64,000 bases of DNA from Hymenobacter sp. YC55. Lineage in GTDB: Bacteria; Bacteroidota; Bacteroidia; Cytophagales; Hymenobacteraceae. Positions within the stretch are counted from its first letter, which is position 1. Every line of letters begins with the position of its first letter. The notes beneath the pieces were generated by a model that saw nothing but the letters and a program-made list of their open reading frames with translations, did no database searches and was not told the DNA's origin. Shown here piece by piece: positions 53,461 through 62,964 of this stretch. The translations under genes were made by a program, and so were the position numbers. Where the stretch lies: positions 434,001-498,000 of the forward strand of contig NZ_JARNTX010000001.1 in assembly GCF_029433095.1 (NCBI RefSeq), read 5' to 3'.

Positions 53461-54954
53461 TTAGTAGCCCGGATTCTGCGTCAGGTTTGGGTTGACGTTG
53501 ATTTCTGACTGAGGGATGGGCAGCAATACGTGGAAGGGCTGAATGGCTTTGCCCTGCGCCCGCATAGTTGGAATCAGTTTGTTGGTACGCTTCAAGTCGT
53601 ACCACCGGTCGTTCTCGAAAGCCAATTCACGGCGCCGCTCGGCCAGAACCGCATCCGCAAAGTTGGACGTACCTGCCGTCAGGTCCTTGGCTGAAGGAGT
53701 GTTAATGGGCAGGCCATACGCCCGACGCCGTACTTTATTGATGGCTTCAAGCCCTTCCGTTGTCGGCCCCACGGCTTCAGCCAAAATCAAGTACATCTCC
53801 GCGAGGCGCAGTACCGGCACATTCAGCGGCGAATCCCAGTTGCTAACGTTCACCGTCCCCACAAAGAACTTGCGCACGTTGAAGCCCAGCGGGTCACCCA
53901 CCAGCGAAGCCGGCTGAATTTGCCCGTCCGGATACCGGTCGCCGGGCTTGAAGATGGTGGCGGCCAAGCGGGTGTCGGTGGCCTCGTAGCTATCAACCAA
54001 GTCCTTTTCCGGAATGTTGAAGCCGTACCCCCCCGACGACACCACGTAGGGGTTGCCGAAGAAGCGGGCTCCCCAGAACTCGTTCATGACGGCACCGGGT
54101 CCGTCGGTGGTGTAGTTGCTCAGGCCGCTCTTGAATTGCACCTCGAAAAGCGACTCCTGACCGTTCTCGTTTTCCACCTTGAAGTTATCGGCGAAGTTCG
54201 GCCACAACGTTTTGCCGGAGTTGGCAATAACCAGCCGCGCCTGCGTAGCCGCTTCAGGCAACTTGCCCTGCGTCAAGTACACCTTCGCCAGCATAGCCGT
54301 AGCCGACCACTTCGTGGCCCGGCCCAGGTTTTCGCCGGTGTAGGAGTTGGGCAGCTTGCTAATGGCGTCGTTGAGGTCCTTGATGATCTGGTCGTACACC
54401 TGCGCTACGGGCGTCCGGGTTAAGCTAGCTACGTCGGCGGTAGTGGAGGCAGGCGTTAGTACCAACGGCACATCCCCGAAGGCCCGCACTAGGTAGAAGT
54501 AATACAAGGCCCGCAAAAACGCTGCTTCGCCGAGATATTGGTTTTGCAGTTCGGTCTTAGCGAACGTGATGCCCGGCACGCGCTGCAGCACTTGGTTGGC
54601 CTGGCCGATGCCCAGGTACGCCCGCTGCCAGTGGGTGGTAGTGAGCGGGTTGGTGGCCGTCATGGTGAAGTTGTCGAGCTGCTGAAACTCGATACCGTCG
54701 GCGGCGCCCCCGCCCCCGAGGAAAGAGTTGTCCGACATTACGTCGCCGATGGCCCACAGCGAGTAGTTGAACATGCCGCTCTGGTTGAGCTGCGAGTACA
54801 CCGCGTTAGTGGCCAGCAGCGCGTCGGTTTCGGTTTTATAGAAGTTTTCGACCGTAGAAGCGTTGCGTGGGTCGAGGTCTAGATAGTCTTCTGTGCATCC
54901 GGCCGTTAGGCCGAGCATCAATAAGGCAGCGTAAAGGGGCTTTCTATTTTTCAT
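53461..54954 (-). CDS. SusD/RagB-family nutrient-binding lipoprotein
   Basis: This 497-residue outer-membrane lipoprotein works as the lid of a SusC-type channel and binds the nutrient at the cell surface. The lipobox is LTAGC (about residues 17-21), followed by EDYLDLDPRNASTVENFY, the classic SusD opening. The N-terminal TPR-like helices and the C-terminal FADAVLAERRRELAFENDRWYDL segment are conserved. I start at ATG 54954 (MKNRKPLYA) because the longer frame would bury the signal peptide. It follows the susC-like gene by 81 bp. Confidence 0.94.
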   Translation of the reverse strand: MKNRKPLYAALLMLGLTAGCTEDYLDLDPRNASTVENFYKTETDALLATNAVYSQLNQSGMFNYSLWAIGDVMSDNSFLGGGGAADGIEFQQLDNFTMTATNPLTTTHWQRAYLGIGQANQVLQRVPGITFAKTELQNQYLGEAAFLRALYYFYLVRAFGDVPLVLTPASTTADVASLTRTPVAQVYDQIIKDLNDAISKLPNSYTGENLGRATKWSATAMLAKVYLTQGKLPEAATQARLVIANSGKTLWPNFADNFKVENENGQESLFEVQFKSGLSNYTTDGPGAVMNEFWGARFFGNPYVVSSGGYGFNIPEKDLVDSYEATDTRLAATIFKPGDRYPDGQIQPASLVGDPLGFNVRKFFVGTVNVSNWDSPLNVPVLRLAEMYLILAEAVGPTTEGLEAINKVRRRAYGLPINTPSAKDLTAGTSNFADAVLAERRRELAFENDRWYDLKRTNKLIPTMRAQGKAIQPFHVLLPIPQSEINVNPNLTQNPGY

Positions 54955-55035
54955 GGTAGTAGTCGTTGAGAAGTGAGCAGGTTTGCCGCGGCCTTGCTGG
55001 TAAGCTGGCCGCACGGCAAGCGCGTCAAGCATTCA

Positions 55036-58000
55036 TTAAAAACCGATGTTAAGACCAGCCAGGAACACGCGGGCCTGCGGGTAGATGCCCCGGTCGATGC
55101 CGAAGCTGCCGCCCTGGTTACCTAGTTCAGGGTCGAAGCCGTCGTACTTGGTCACCGTCAGTAGGTTCTGGCTGCTCACGTACACGCGCACTTGCTTGGC
55201 GTAAATCCGGTCGAGCACGCCTTTGGGCAGCGTGTAACCCAGCGTCAGGAGTTTGATGCGCATGTAAGAACCATTCTCCACGTAGTGGCTGGAAACGCGC
55301 AAGTTCTGGTTCGGGTCGCCGGTTATAGCCCGCGGAATATCGTTGCTGGTGCCGGGGCCGGTCCACCGCTCCAGTGCCAAGGTGCTGGCGTTGGACGAGC
55401 CGTAGATACCTCCCTCGGTGTAGTACCGGTTTAGGTTGTACACATCGTTGCCCTGCGAGCCTTGCAAAAACACGTTCAGGTCGAAGCCCTTGAAAGTGAA
55501 ATTGTTGGTTAAGCCGTACGTGAAGCTAGGGTTCGGGTCACCGATATAGGTTTGGTCTTGGCTATTCACTACGCCGTCCCCGTTGATGTCCCGGAACTTG
55601 ATATCCCCAGGGCGAGTGCCCGACGTCTGATAGAACGTGTTCAGGCCGTTGGATTGCGCGGCCGCGTTGGCGTTCAAGGTTTGCAGCTCTTCGTTGGTCT
55701 GAATCAGGCCGTCGGCCACGTAGCCGTAGAACGAGCCAAAAGGTATCCCGGCTGCGTACCGTACCAAGCTAGCCCCGCCGCGCGTGCCCTGACCGAAAAA
55801 CGGCTGTCCAGCTCCCAGCGACTTCAACTCGTTTTTGTAGGTCGAGAAGTTGAGCGTAGTAGTCCAGGTGAAGCCGTTGTCGTTGTTCACGAAGTTGTTG
55901 GTCGTGATGGCCACGTCTATGCCCTTGTTGGTAGCAGAAGCGGCGTTGGTGTTGATGTTTTCGCTGGTGCCGGAGGTGTACGTTACCGGTACCGAGGCAA
56001 TCAAGTTCGGCGACTTACGGGTGTACAGGTCCACGCTGGCTTGGATGCGGTTATCCAGCAAGCCCAAGTCAATGCCCAGGTTGGTTTGGGTGTTTTCTTC
56101 CCATTGCAAGTTGGGGTTGCTTAGGCGCGTAGGAGCGGCGCCACCCACCAGGTTCTGAGTGCCCGGCCCAAACACATACGCCGTGCCGGGGGTGTAGGAG
56201 CCTATAGTCGAGGTAGAGGAACCGTTGTTGGAGTTGATCAGCGACAGGTAAGCAAAGGTGCCCGCGTTGTTTGGGTTTCCTACCCGGCCATACCCCACTC
56301 TGATTTTCAGGTTGCTGATCGAGCTGTAATCCTTCAGAAAATCTTCTTCGGAAATGCGCCAGCCCGCCGACACACCCGGAAAGAAGCCGAACGAGTTGCC
56401 GGGGGCAAAGGCCGACGAACCATCGTAACGGGCAATGGCCTGGAACAAGTACTTGCCCGCAAACTCGTAGTTGACGCGGCCGAAGTAGCTGGCTAGTCGA
56501 GCCTGCGCGTTACCGCCGTTGTTGCTGGTTTGGGAGTTGATGGGGCCACGCTCAATTACCTGCAAGTTGTTGCTGGTGTAGCCCGTGCGGCTGGCACTCA
56601 AGAAGCTGGTATTGAACTGCTGAGCCGATTGGCCAAGCAGAACCGTGACTTGGTGCTTGCCCGCAAACAGCTTGTCGTACGTCACCGTGTTTTCGATGAG
56701 GTAGCTTGGGTTGTAGTTCGAACTGCTGGTTAAGCTCGATTGGCTGGTTGGGTACTTCGACGAGCCCTGGATAGAAGGGAAAAAAGCGTCCCGCTGATCG
56801 AACAGCAAGTCGGCACCTACGTTGCTGCGGATGCGCAGACCCGGTAGCGGCTCCAACTCAGCGAAGAATGTGGTAATGGCCCGGTTGCGGTTGTTTTTAA
56901 TATTGGGCCGTAGCGCCGCCGTCACGGGGTTTTCCTCGCCGTAGTTATCAGCGCTTGTAAACTCGTAGAAACTGCCGTCGGGCCGGTAGGCTGGCGCTGT
57001 GGGCGGGGCCTGCAAAGCCAACTGGATAACACCGCTGAACTCGTTGTTGGCCGAATTTTCCTGCCTAGACTGCTGATGGGTCAGCGCTAAGCTGTTGCCA
57101 ATCTTCAGGATTTTACTGAGCTGCACATCCCCGTTGGCCCGCAGCGTAAACCGCTGAAAAGCCGACCCAATGATAGTACCATCCTGCTGGAAATAGCCCG
57201 CACTCACCGAATAACGGGCTTTTTCGCTGCCACCGAGGGCCGAGATGTTGTAGTTCTGGATTTTGGCGGTGCGGAAAATCTCGTCTAGCCAGTCCGTGCC
57301 TTCGCCTAGCGAAGCCGGGTTGGCATAAGCCGGAATTAGCGTAAGCGCAGGAGTGGTAAGACCCTGTGCGTTGGAAGCGTTTCGTCCTTCGTTGTTGAGG
57401 GTGGCGAATTCCTGCGCATTAAGCATCGGAATCTTGCGCCACACCTGTTGCACTCCCGCATAGGCGTCTAGGTTCACGGAAGAAGTGCCCGCTTTGCCGC
57501 GCTTGGTGGTGATAATTACCACCCCATTGGCAGCCCGCACCCCATAAATAGCGGTGGCCGAGGCATCTTTCAGCACGTCCACACTCTCTATATCGTTGGG
57601 GTTGATGTTGTTAAGGGCACTGTCGTCGCCGGGAGGCAGCGGAAAGCCGTCTACCACGTACAGTGGGTTGTTGTCGCCGGCCGAGGTAATGCCGCGTACG
57701 CGGATGGAAGTACCGCCCGTGCCGCCGGGAGCCCCCGAGTTAGACACTACCTGTACCCCCGCCGCACGGCCCTGAATAGCCTGCGAAGCATCGGCTACGG
57801 GCTGCGCCGCAATTTCGCGCCCCGATACCGAGGCTACTGCGCCCGTTACGCTGGCGCGCTCCTGCGTACCGTAGCCCACTACTACTACTTCCTTCAAGGA
57901 TTGCTTGTCCTCGCTCAGCGTGACGTCGAGCGAGGTGCTAGCGCCCGTGACGGGTACTTCCTTGCGGATATAGCCCACGTAGCTGAACACCAGCGTTCCG

Positions 58001-58275
58001 CCTTCTGGTACGTCTAGGCTATACGCACCGGTTCCATCGGTGCTAGTGCCCACAGAACTCCCCTTAACGACCACCGTAACACCTGGTAGTCCCTCGCCCG
58101 TTGCCGTCAGAACCCGGCCGCTCACACGCACATTCGCTACGCTAGCTGGCCGATTCGCACCTGGAGCTCCGTCTGTTGGACGGGCGGCGGCTTGTAATAC
58201 AAACGTTTGCATTTCGCTGGCAGCAAATAGCACTGCACTGCGTAGCAGCAGGTTTTTGTAAGAAGATGGTAGCAT
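55036..58275 (-). CDS. SusC/RagA-family TonB-dependent outer-membrane transporter
   Basis: This 1079-residue protein imports a nutrient across the outer membrane with TonB energy. After an N-terminal export signal (about 1-32) comes a carboxypeptidase-regulatory-like domain: VSGRVLTATGEGLPGVTVVV and TLVFSYVGYIRKEVPV. The TonB box region LKEVVVVGYGTQ, the plug (around GRAAGVQVVSNSGAPGGTG) and a 22-strand barrel follow, ending VFLAGLNIGF. There is no anti-sigma-contact STN domain, so control by an ECF sigma is unlikely. It leads susC-susD-esterase and is divergent from a Nudix-like regulator. Confidence 0.95.
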   Translation of the reverse strand: MLPSSYKNLLLRSAVLFAASEMQTFVLQAAARPTDGAPGANRPASVANVRVSGRVLTATGEGLPGVTVVVKGSSVGTSTDGTGAYSLDVPEGGTLVFSYVGYIRKEVPVTGASTSLDVTLSEDKQSLKEVVVVGYGTQERASVTGAVASVSGREIAAQPVADASQAIQGRAAGVQVVSNSGAPGGTGGTSIRVRGITSAGDNNPLYVVDGFPLPPGDDSALNNINPNDIESVDVLKDASATAIYGVRAANGVVIITTKRGKAGTSSVNLDAYAGVQQVWRKIPMLNAQEFATLNNEGRNASNAQGLTTPALTLIPAYANPASLGEGTDWLDEIFRTAKIQNYNISALGGSEKARYSVSAGYFQQDGTIIGSAFQRFTLRANGDVQLSKILKIGNSLALTHQQSRQENSANNEFSGVIQLALQAPPTAPAYRPDGSFYEFTSADNYGEENPVTAALRPNIKNNRNRAITTFFAELEPLPGLRIRSNVGADLLFDQRDAFFPSIQGSSKYPTSQSSLTSSSNYNPSYLIENTVTYDKLFAGKHQVTVLLGQSAQQFNTSFLSASRTGYTSNNLQVIERGPINSQTSNNGGNAQARLASYFGRVNYEFAGKYLFQAIARYDGSSAFAPGNSFGFFPGVSAGWRISEEDFLKDYSSISNLKIRVGYGRVGNPNNAGTFAYLSLINSNNGSSTSTIGSYTPGTAYVFGPGTQNLVGGAAPTRLSNPNLQWEENTQTNLGIDLGLLDNRIQASVDLYTRKSPNLIASVPVTYTSGTSENINTNAASATNKGIDVAITTNNFVNNDNGFTWTTTLNFSTYKNELKSLGAGQPFFGQGTRGGASLVRYAAGIPFGSFYGYVADGLIQTNEELQTLNANAAAQSNGLNTFYQTSGTRPGDIKFRDINGDGVVNSQDQTYIGDPNPSFTYGLTNNFTFKGFDLNVFLQGSQGNDVYNLNRYYTEGGIYGSSNASTLALERWTGPGTSNDIPRAITGDPNQNLRVSSHYVENGSYMRIKLLTLGYTLPKGVLDRIYAKQVRVYVSSQNLLTVTKYDGFDPELGNQGGSFGIDRGIYPQARVFLAGLNIGF

Positions 58276-59015
58276 ATGAAAAAGGGTAAAAATGGGAAAT
58301 AAGAGAGGGCAGAAGGAATGGCACAGTTATCTATAAGCCAGTGCGGCAAATAGGAAGGAAGCCAGAAGCATGTAGATGGTCTACAGGCAACTGCTTGCTT
58401 AGCCAGAAAACAGAAAATGGAAACAACCTAGAATGCAGAAGCCTTTATCTCCTGACAAGGAGGTGGTAGGTACTGCCCTAAAATGCAATAGGAGGTCGGG
58501 TCACCAGCATAAGAGAAGCTGGCAACAAGGGCGGGAATTTGCTGGAACGGCGCCCGGCGCTTAGCAGCGGGTAGCAGTAAAGAATTGAATTAAGAAAATC
58601 AGCTCAGTGAAAGGGGCGACAATTGCCGCACCAGTACAGATGAATAGATATGCTTCTAAAGCCTAGAAAGGCAGAAGGTTGTATACGGCTACGTAAGCCA
58701 GCTCTTATTTGTATTCAGCTTTGGCGTAATGCAACTTACTTGAAAGTACAGTGCCTTTGGGAGGCATCTGAAGCTCCACCAATCATTTGGGCAAGGTGCG
58801 GGTCAGCAAAAGCCAGCACATGCCACGTATTACTTCTGTACCAAACAGGCATACAGATATTAATAAATTTGGGAATTGGAGAGAAAAGAGCGATGCTGAT
58901 AGTACAAACCTAATATTCCCTTGTGTGCAGGTGAACTTATTATGTATTATCAGGAGATTAAATGTAGAAATTTTTTTTTAATACGTTTATTTTACGCAAT
59001 AAATTTTTGCTGCCT
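58276..59015. other. Divergent regulatory region of the SusCD locus
   Basis: This 740-bp spacer separates the susC-like start from the regulator start and must contain both promoters. The last 50 bp before the regulator are very A+T-rich. An 87-codon frame at 58650-58913 has no resemblance to a protein family and is not called. No clear palindromic operator was found by eye. Confidence 0.55.
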
Positions 59016-59804
59016 ATGGACACTACCCATGAGGTTCTCGACTTTGTTCATAACGGCCATGAGCGGTATTTGCCCCACCTTTCAATCGATTGTGTCATTT
59101 TTGGCTACCATCAGCACCAGCTCAAAATTTTGCTGATTCGCTACCATGCCCACAGCAAGTGGAGCTTACCGGGTGGTTTTATAGCCAGAGATGAAACGCT
59201 GACGCAGGCCGCAAGCCGAATATTGGCCGATAAGACGCAACTCCACAATTTATTTTTGCGGCAGTTTCACACGTTTGGTGATAGTCCCACGCGACTCAAC
59301 GAACTCGGGGCGCGGCAGGTCCACAACACTACCTATTCCAAGGTGGGTGTCACAATCGACCAGAACAACTGGTTAGCCGACCGAACATTATCCATCGGCT
59401 ACTATGCACTGGTCGATTATTCGGACGTCATTATAAAGCCGGAGTTTCTGGTTGATGAGTACTGCTGGCGTGATGTAAACGATATTCCCTCATTGCTCTT
59501 CGACCACAACGAAATCATTGAAACGGCCCTGCTCACGCTACGCAGCCAGATGTACCAGCAACCGATAGGCTACAACCTGTTGCCCGAAAAATTCACCTTA
59601 CCCGAAATCCACGCACTCTACGAAACCATCCTCGGCAGGCAGTTCGACCGCCGCAACTTCCGCAAAAAGCTTCTCGCGCTTGGCTTGATCAGGCAGCTTG
59701 CCGAGCAAAAGAAAATAGGGCCGCATCGTTCGCCTTTCCTGTATGAGTTCGACAGCGAAACCTACCATCGAGCTTTAGAAGAGGGAGCCGTACTAGGCTT
59801 CTGA
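59016..59804 (+). CDS. Nudix-like (NrtR/AraR-type) transcriptional regulator
   Basis: This 262-residue protein has an N-terminal Nudix fold (about 25-150) and a C-terminal winged-helix domain of the NrtR type (about 185-250, with FTLPEIHALYETILGRQFDRR and NFRKKLLALGLI). The Nudix box reads GGFIARDETLTQAASRILAD: the RExxEE core became RILADK, so catalysis is probably lost and the fold serves as a ligand sensor. Regulators of this kind control sugar or NAD genes in Bacteroidota. The ATG at 59016 is used rather than TTG 9 bp earlier. It probably controls the divergent susC-susD-esterase genes. Confidence 0.86.
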   Translation: MDTTHEVLDFVHNGHERYLPHLSIDCVIFGYHQHQLKILLIRYHAHSKWSLPGGFIARDETLTQAASRILADKTQLHNLFLRQFHTFGDSPTRLNELGARQVHNTTYSKVGVTIDQNNWLADRTLSIGYYALVDYSDVIIKPEFLVDEYCWRDVNDIPSLLFDHNEIIETALLTLRSQMYQQPIGYNLLPEKFTLPEIHALYETILGRQFDRRNFRKKLLALGLIRQLAEQKKIGPHRSPFLYEFDSETYHRALEEGAVLGF

Positions 59805-59855
59805 GCAGTTTTCAATCTTCCCGTAAACCAACTCAGAAGCCTAGCGATACTTCAT

Positions 59856-60659
59856 CTACCCCTTCATCTTTTGTATAACGTTGCGCGTAAAGTCGGACAG
59901 CACCAAGGTTCCGCTGATGGCTGCCCGTTCCAGCAGTAAGGTGTCCCAGTGCTCGGTGCCTTCCCAGAACACGCGCTTCATGGCGCGCAACGCATCGGGC
60001 GCATAAGCGGCTAGCTTTAGGGCGAAGGTCTGCACTGCCGTGTCCAACGATGCCTGGTCCTCAAACAAGTCAGCGTATAGGCCTTTGTCACGGGCCCATG
60101 CGGCCGACCGGAATTCGGTAGCATCGAGTGCTAATTGTTGAAAAGCCGCTGTACCAAGTTTGCGTTCCACGGCTGGCCCTACCACAAACGGACCAATACC
60201 TACCGCTAGCTCGCTGAGCTTGATGGCCGCCTGCGTGGTGGCAAAGCAATAATCGGTCGCGGCCGCTACGCCCACGCCGCCGCCCACTGCTTTGCCCTGC
60301 ACTCGCCCAATGATGATTTTCGACGATGTACGGCAGGCATTTATCACCTTCGCAAAACCCGAGAAGAACTCCTCCCCCTGCTCTTTGGTCTCGATGGTTT
60401 GTAGCTCATCAAAGCTGGCCCCCGCGCAGAAAGTACGGTCGCCACCGCTTTTCAGCACGATGACTTTCGTTTGCGGGTCCTGCCCAAATTGACGAATGGT
60501 ATCTGCCAAATCAGTCAGTACGCGGCTAGGAAGAGAGTTGTGAGAAGGGTGGAAGAAGGTGACGGTGGTGATGCCGTGCGCATCAGTGGAAGCTTCTACT
60601 TTGCCGGCGGTAAGTGCTGACGTTGTCATATCTATGGGTAATGGTGACGAGCTATTCAT
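59856..60659 (-). CDS. Enoyl-CoA hydratase/isomerase family protein
   Basis: This 267-residue crotonase-fold enzyme hydrates or isomerises enoyl-CoA thioesters. The CoA-binding loop and oxyanion region are seen in TFCAGASFDELQTIE and RVQGKAVGGGVGVAAATDYC, with an acidic residue in KLSELAVGIGPFVVGP. It is the last gene after paaZ and the DUF7660 gene, so it is a good candidate for the paaF or paaG step of phenylacetate breakdown; which of the two is unclear. Its ATG overlaps the DUF7660 stop by 8 bp, supporting the 60659 start over an internal ATG at 60629. Confidence 0.88.
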   Translation of the reverse strand: MNSSSPLPIDMTTSALTAGKVEASTDAHGITTVTFFHPSHNSLPSRVLTDLADTIRQFGQDPQTKVIVLKSGGDRTFCAGASFDELQTIETKEQGEEFFSGFAKVINACRTSSKIIIGRVQGKAVGGGVGVAAATDYCFATTQAAIKLSELAVGIGPFVVGPAVERKLGTAAFQQLALDATEFRSAAWARDKGLYADLFEDQASLDTAVQTFALKLAAYAPDALRAMKRVFWEGTEHWDTLLLERAAISGTLVLSDFTRNVIQKMKG

Positions 60660-60909
60660 ACATGGATGCTCCTCTCAAAATATTTGCAAAGTTTTGCCAG
60701 CTAGGTTCGTCAGCATTCACACCTGCCTCACAGTTGTCGTAATAGCCCTGAATGTCTTCTGCATACCGTCCTAATGCTTCCAAGAAACTTTCGAGAGTGT
60801 TGTTTTCCCAACTATTTGGGCTCTTGAGAAAGTCTTGGCGCAAAAGGGCCACAAATTCAACAAATGATGCCCGACTATCTACTGTATTGTTGGCCCTGGT
60901 ATCATCCAT
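60652..60909 (-). CDS. DUF7660-like small acidic protein
   Basis: This 85-residue acidic protein matches the DUF7660 pattern: VDSRASFVEFVALLRQDF, then WENNTLESFLEALGRYAED, and NFANILRGASMYE at the end. The function of the family is unknown; members appear as small helical proteins in many bacteria. It starts 3 bp after the paaZ stop and its own stop overlaps the enoyl-CoA hydratase start by 8 bp, so it is clearly part of this operon. Such a gene is not a known paa component. Confidence 0.8.
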   Translation of the reverse strand: MDDTRANNTVDSRASFVEFVALLRQDFLKSPNSWENNTLESFLEALGRYAEDIQGYYDNCEAGVNADEPSWQNFANILRGASMYE

Positions 60910-60912
60910 GTT

Positions 60913-62964
60913 TTATTCTTGATTTTTCTTCTTCACCATCGTCAAAATCGTGGTTATGGCTACAGTTTCGCCGGTTTGGTCGGTTACATCTACCAGCCAG
61001 CGGACGATGCCTTTCGCTACGTCGGTTTCGTCGCGCTTTTCTTGGTCTACTTTCTCCTTCACAGTGAGCTTCACGCCGATGGTGGTGCCAGGATACACGG
61101 GCTTAGTGAAGCGGCACTCGTCGAGCCCGTAATTGAGCAGCACGGGCCCTTTACGCGGGTCCACGAACATACCGGCTGCCTTCGACAAGATGTAGTAGCC
61201 GTGCGCTACGCGCCCCGTAAAGAGCGTGCCTTCTAGAGAGGTAGCATCAACGTGGGCGTAGAAATTGTCGCCCGACACGTTGGCGAAGTTGCTGATGTCG
61301 GCTTCCGTGACGGTGTGCTTGTGGGTGACGTAAGTTTGACCAATCTCCAATTCCTCGAAGTAATGCTGGAAGGGGTGCTTGTCTTTCTCTATCTGCTTGG
61401 CATTCTGCTGGTATACTTCCGTGATGGCCGTAATCATGCTCGGTGAGCCTTGAATGGCTACGCGCTGCATGAAATGCTCTACCCCACGCACGCCGCCCAT
61501 TTCTTGCCCGCCGCCCGCCCGCCCGGGGCCGCCGTGAATGAGTAAGGGGAGGGGAGAACCGTGGCCAGTACTTTCCTTGGCCACTTCCTCGTTGAGAACC
61601 AAGATCCGGCCGTGGTGCGTGGCTGCGCCCAACACAAACTCCTGCGCCGTGCGTGGGTCAGCAGTGGCAACCGAACAAACCAACGAGCCTTTCCCCATAT
61701 TCGACAGCGTAATAGCTTCGTCTACATCGTGGTAGGGCATCAAGGTAGCTACAGGCCCGAAGGCTTCCACTTCGTGGGTGTCGGTGAACCGGAACGGGTC
61801 GGAGTTGAGCAGCACGATGGGCGACATAAACGCGCCGACTTTGCAGTCGCCCCCGATTACCTGCACGTTTTCCAGGTCGCCGTACACGATGGGCGTGTTT
61901 TTGGCGAGTTCCTGTACTTGCTGCCGCACTTTCTGCACTTGCGCCATGCCCGCCAGGGCACCCATGCGCACGCCTTCGGCCAGCGGGTGCCCAATGGTAG
62001 TTTGGGCCAATGCCTTGCCCAGGGCAATCTGCACGTCTTCCAGCAGGTTTTCGGGCACAATGATGCGGCGAATGGCGGTGCATTTCTGCCCGGCTTTGGC
62101 CGTCATCTCCTTGCGCACTTCCTTGATAAACAAATCAAATTCCACGGTGCCTGGCACGGCATCCGGACCCAGCACTGCCGAGTTCAGCGAATCGGCTTCC
62201 ATGTTGAACGGCACGGCTTCGGCCAGAATACGCGGGTGGGCTTTTAGCTTGCGTCCCGTTTCGGCAGAGCCTGTGAAGGTCACGACATCCTGGTACGTGA
62301 CGTGGTCGAGAATGCCTTGGCCTGTACCACATACCAGTTGCAAGGCGCCTTCCGGCAGAATTTTCGAAGCAATAATTTCCCGTACCACTGCTTCGGTAAG
62401 GTAGGCTGTGGGCACTGCCGGCTTCACAATGGCCGGCATGCCGGCCAGCAGGTTCACGGCAATTTTCTCCAGCATCCCCCAGATAGGGAAGTTATAGGCA
62501 TTGATGTGCACCGCTACCCCTTCTTTGGGTACCATGATGTGATGCCCAATGAAGTTGCCGGCTTTCGACAGCGCAATTGGGTCGCCGTCTACATAGAAGG
62601 GCTTGTCTGGAAACTTTCGGCGCAGGGAAGCATTGGCAAACAAGTTGCCGATGCCGCCTTCAATGTCGATCCAAGAGTCGGCACGGGTGGCACCGCTGCG
62701 GTAGCTGAGGGTATAGAAGTCTTCTTTTTTGCTGTCCAGATGCAGAGCTAGCGCCTTGATCATGCGGCCCCGCTCGTGGAACGTCATTTTGCGTAATGCC
62801 TTGTTGCCCTTGGTGCGGGCGTAGTGCATCATTTCGGCGTAGTCGAGGCCGTCGCTGCTGGCGGTTGCAATGATATCGCCGGTACTCGCGTCGTATAGCT
62901 CTTGTGGCTGGCCCGTACCGGCAACCCAGCGGCCGAGGGCGTAATTTTCAAGTGCGGGAGTCAT
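60913..62964 (-). CDS. paaZ: Bifunctional oxepin-CoA hydrolase / aldehyde dehydrogenase
   Basis: This 683-residue fusion opens the oxepin-CoA ring and oxidises the resulting aldehyde in phenylacetate degradation. The N-terminal aldehyde dehydrogenase has Glu256 (FNMEADS) and Cys295 (GQKCTAIRR), the same numbers as in E. coli PaaZ. The C-terminal MaoC-like hydratase (about 535-683) has D566 and H571 in VSGDNFYAHVD. The ATG at 62964 is used; the frame continues only to a TTG. It is the first gene of paaZ-DUF7660-enoyl-CoA hydratase. Confidence 0.95.
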   Translation of the reverse strand: MTPALENYALGRWVAGTGQPQELYDASTGDIIATASSDGLDYAEMMHYARTKGNKALRKMTFHERGRMIKALALHLDSKKEDFYTLSYRSGATRADSWIDIEGGIGNLFANASLRRKFPDKPFYVDGDPIALSKAGNFIGHHIMVPKEGVAVHINAYNFPIWGMLEKIAVNLLAGMPAIVKPAVPTAYLTEAVVREIIASKILPEGALQLVCGTGQGILDHVTYQDVVTFTGSAETGRKLKAHPRILAEAVPFNMEADSLNSAVLGPDAVPGTVEFDLFIKEVRKEMTAKAGQKCTAIRRIIVPENLLEDVQIALGKALAQTTIGHPLAEGVRMGALAGMAQVQKVRQQVQELAKNTPIVYGDLENVQVIGGDCKVGAFMSPIVLLNSDPFRFTDTHEVEAFGPVATLMPYHDVDEAITLSNMGKGSLVCSVATADPRTAQEFVLGAATHHGRILVLNEEVAKESTGHGSPLPLLIHGGPGRAGGGQEMGGVRGVEHFMQRVAIQGSPSMITAITEVYQQNAKQIEKDKHPFQHYFEELEIGQTYVTHKHTVTEADISNFANVSGDNFYAHVDATSLEGTLFTGRVAHGYYILSKAAGMFVDPRKGPVLLNYGLDECRFTKPVYPGTTIGVKLTVKEKVDQEKRDETDVAKGIVRWLVDVTDQTGETVAITTILTMVKKKNQE

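Noticed and set aside
58650..58913. 87-codon frame in the SusC upstream region
   Set aside because: Its Cys/Trp-rich translation looks like non-coding DNA and it occupies the expected regulatory region.
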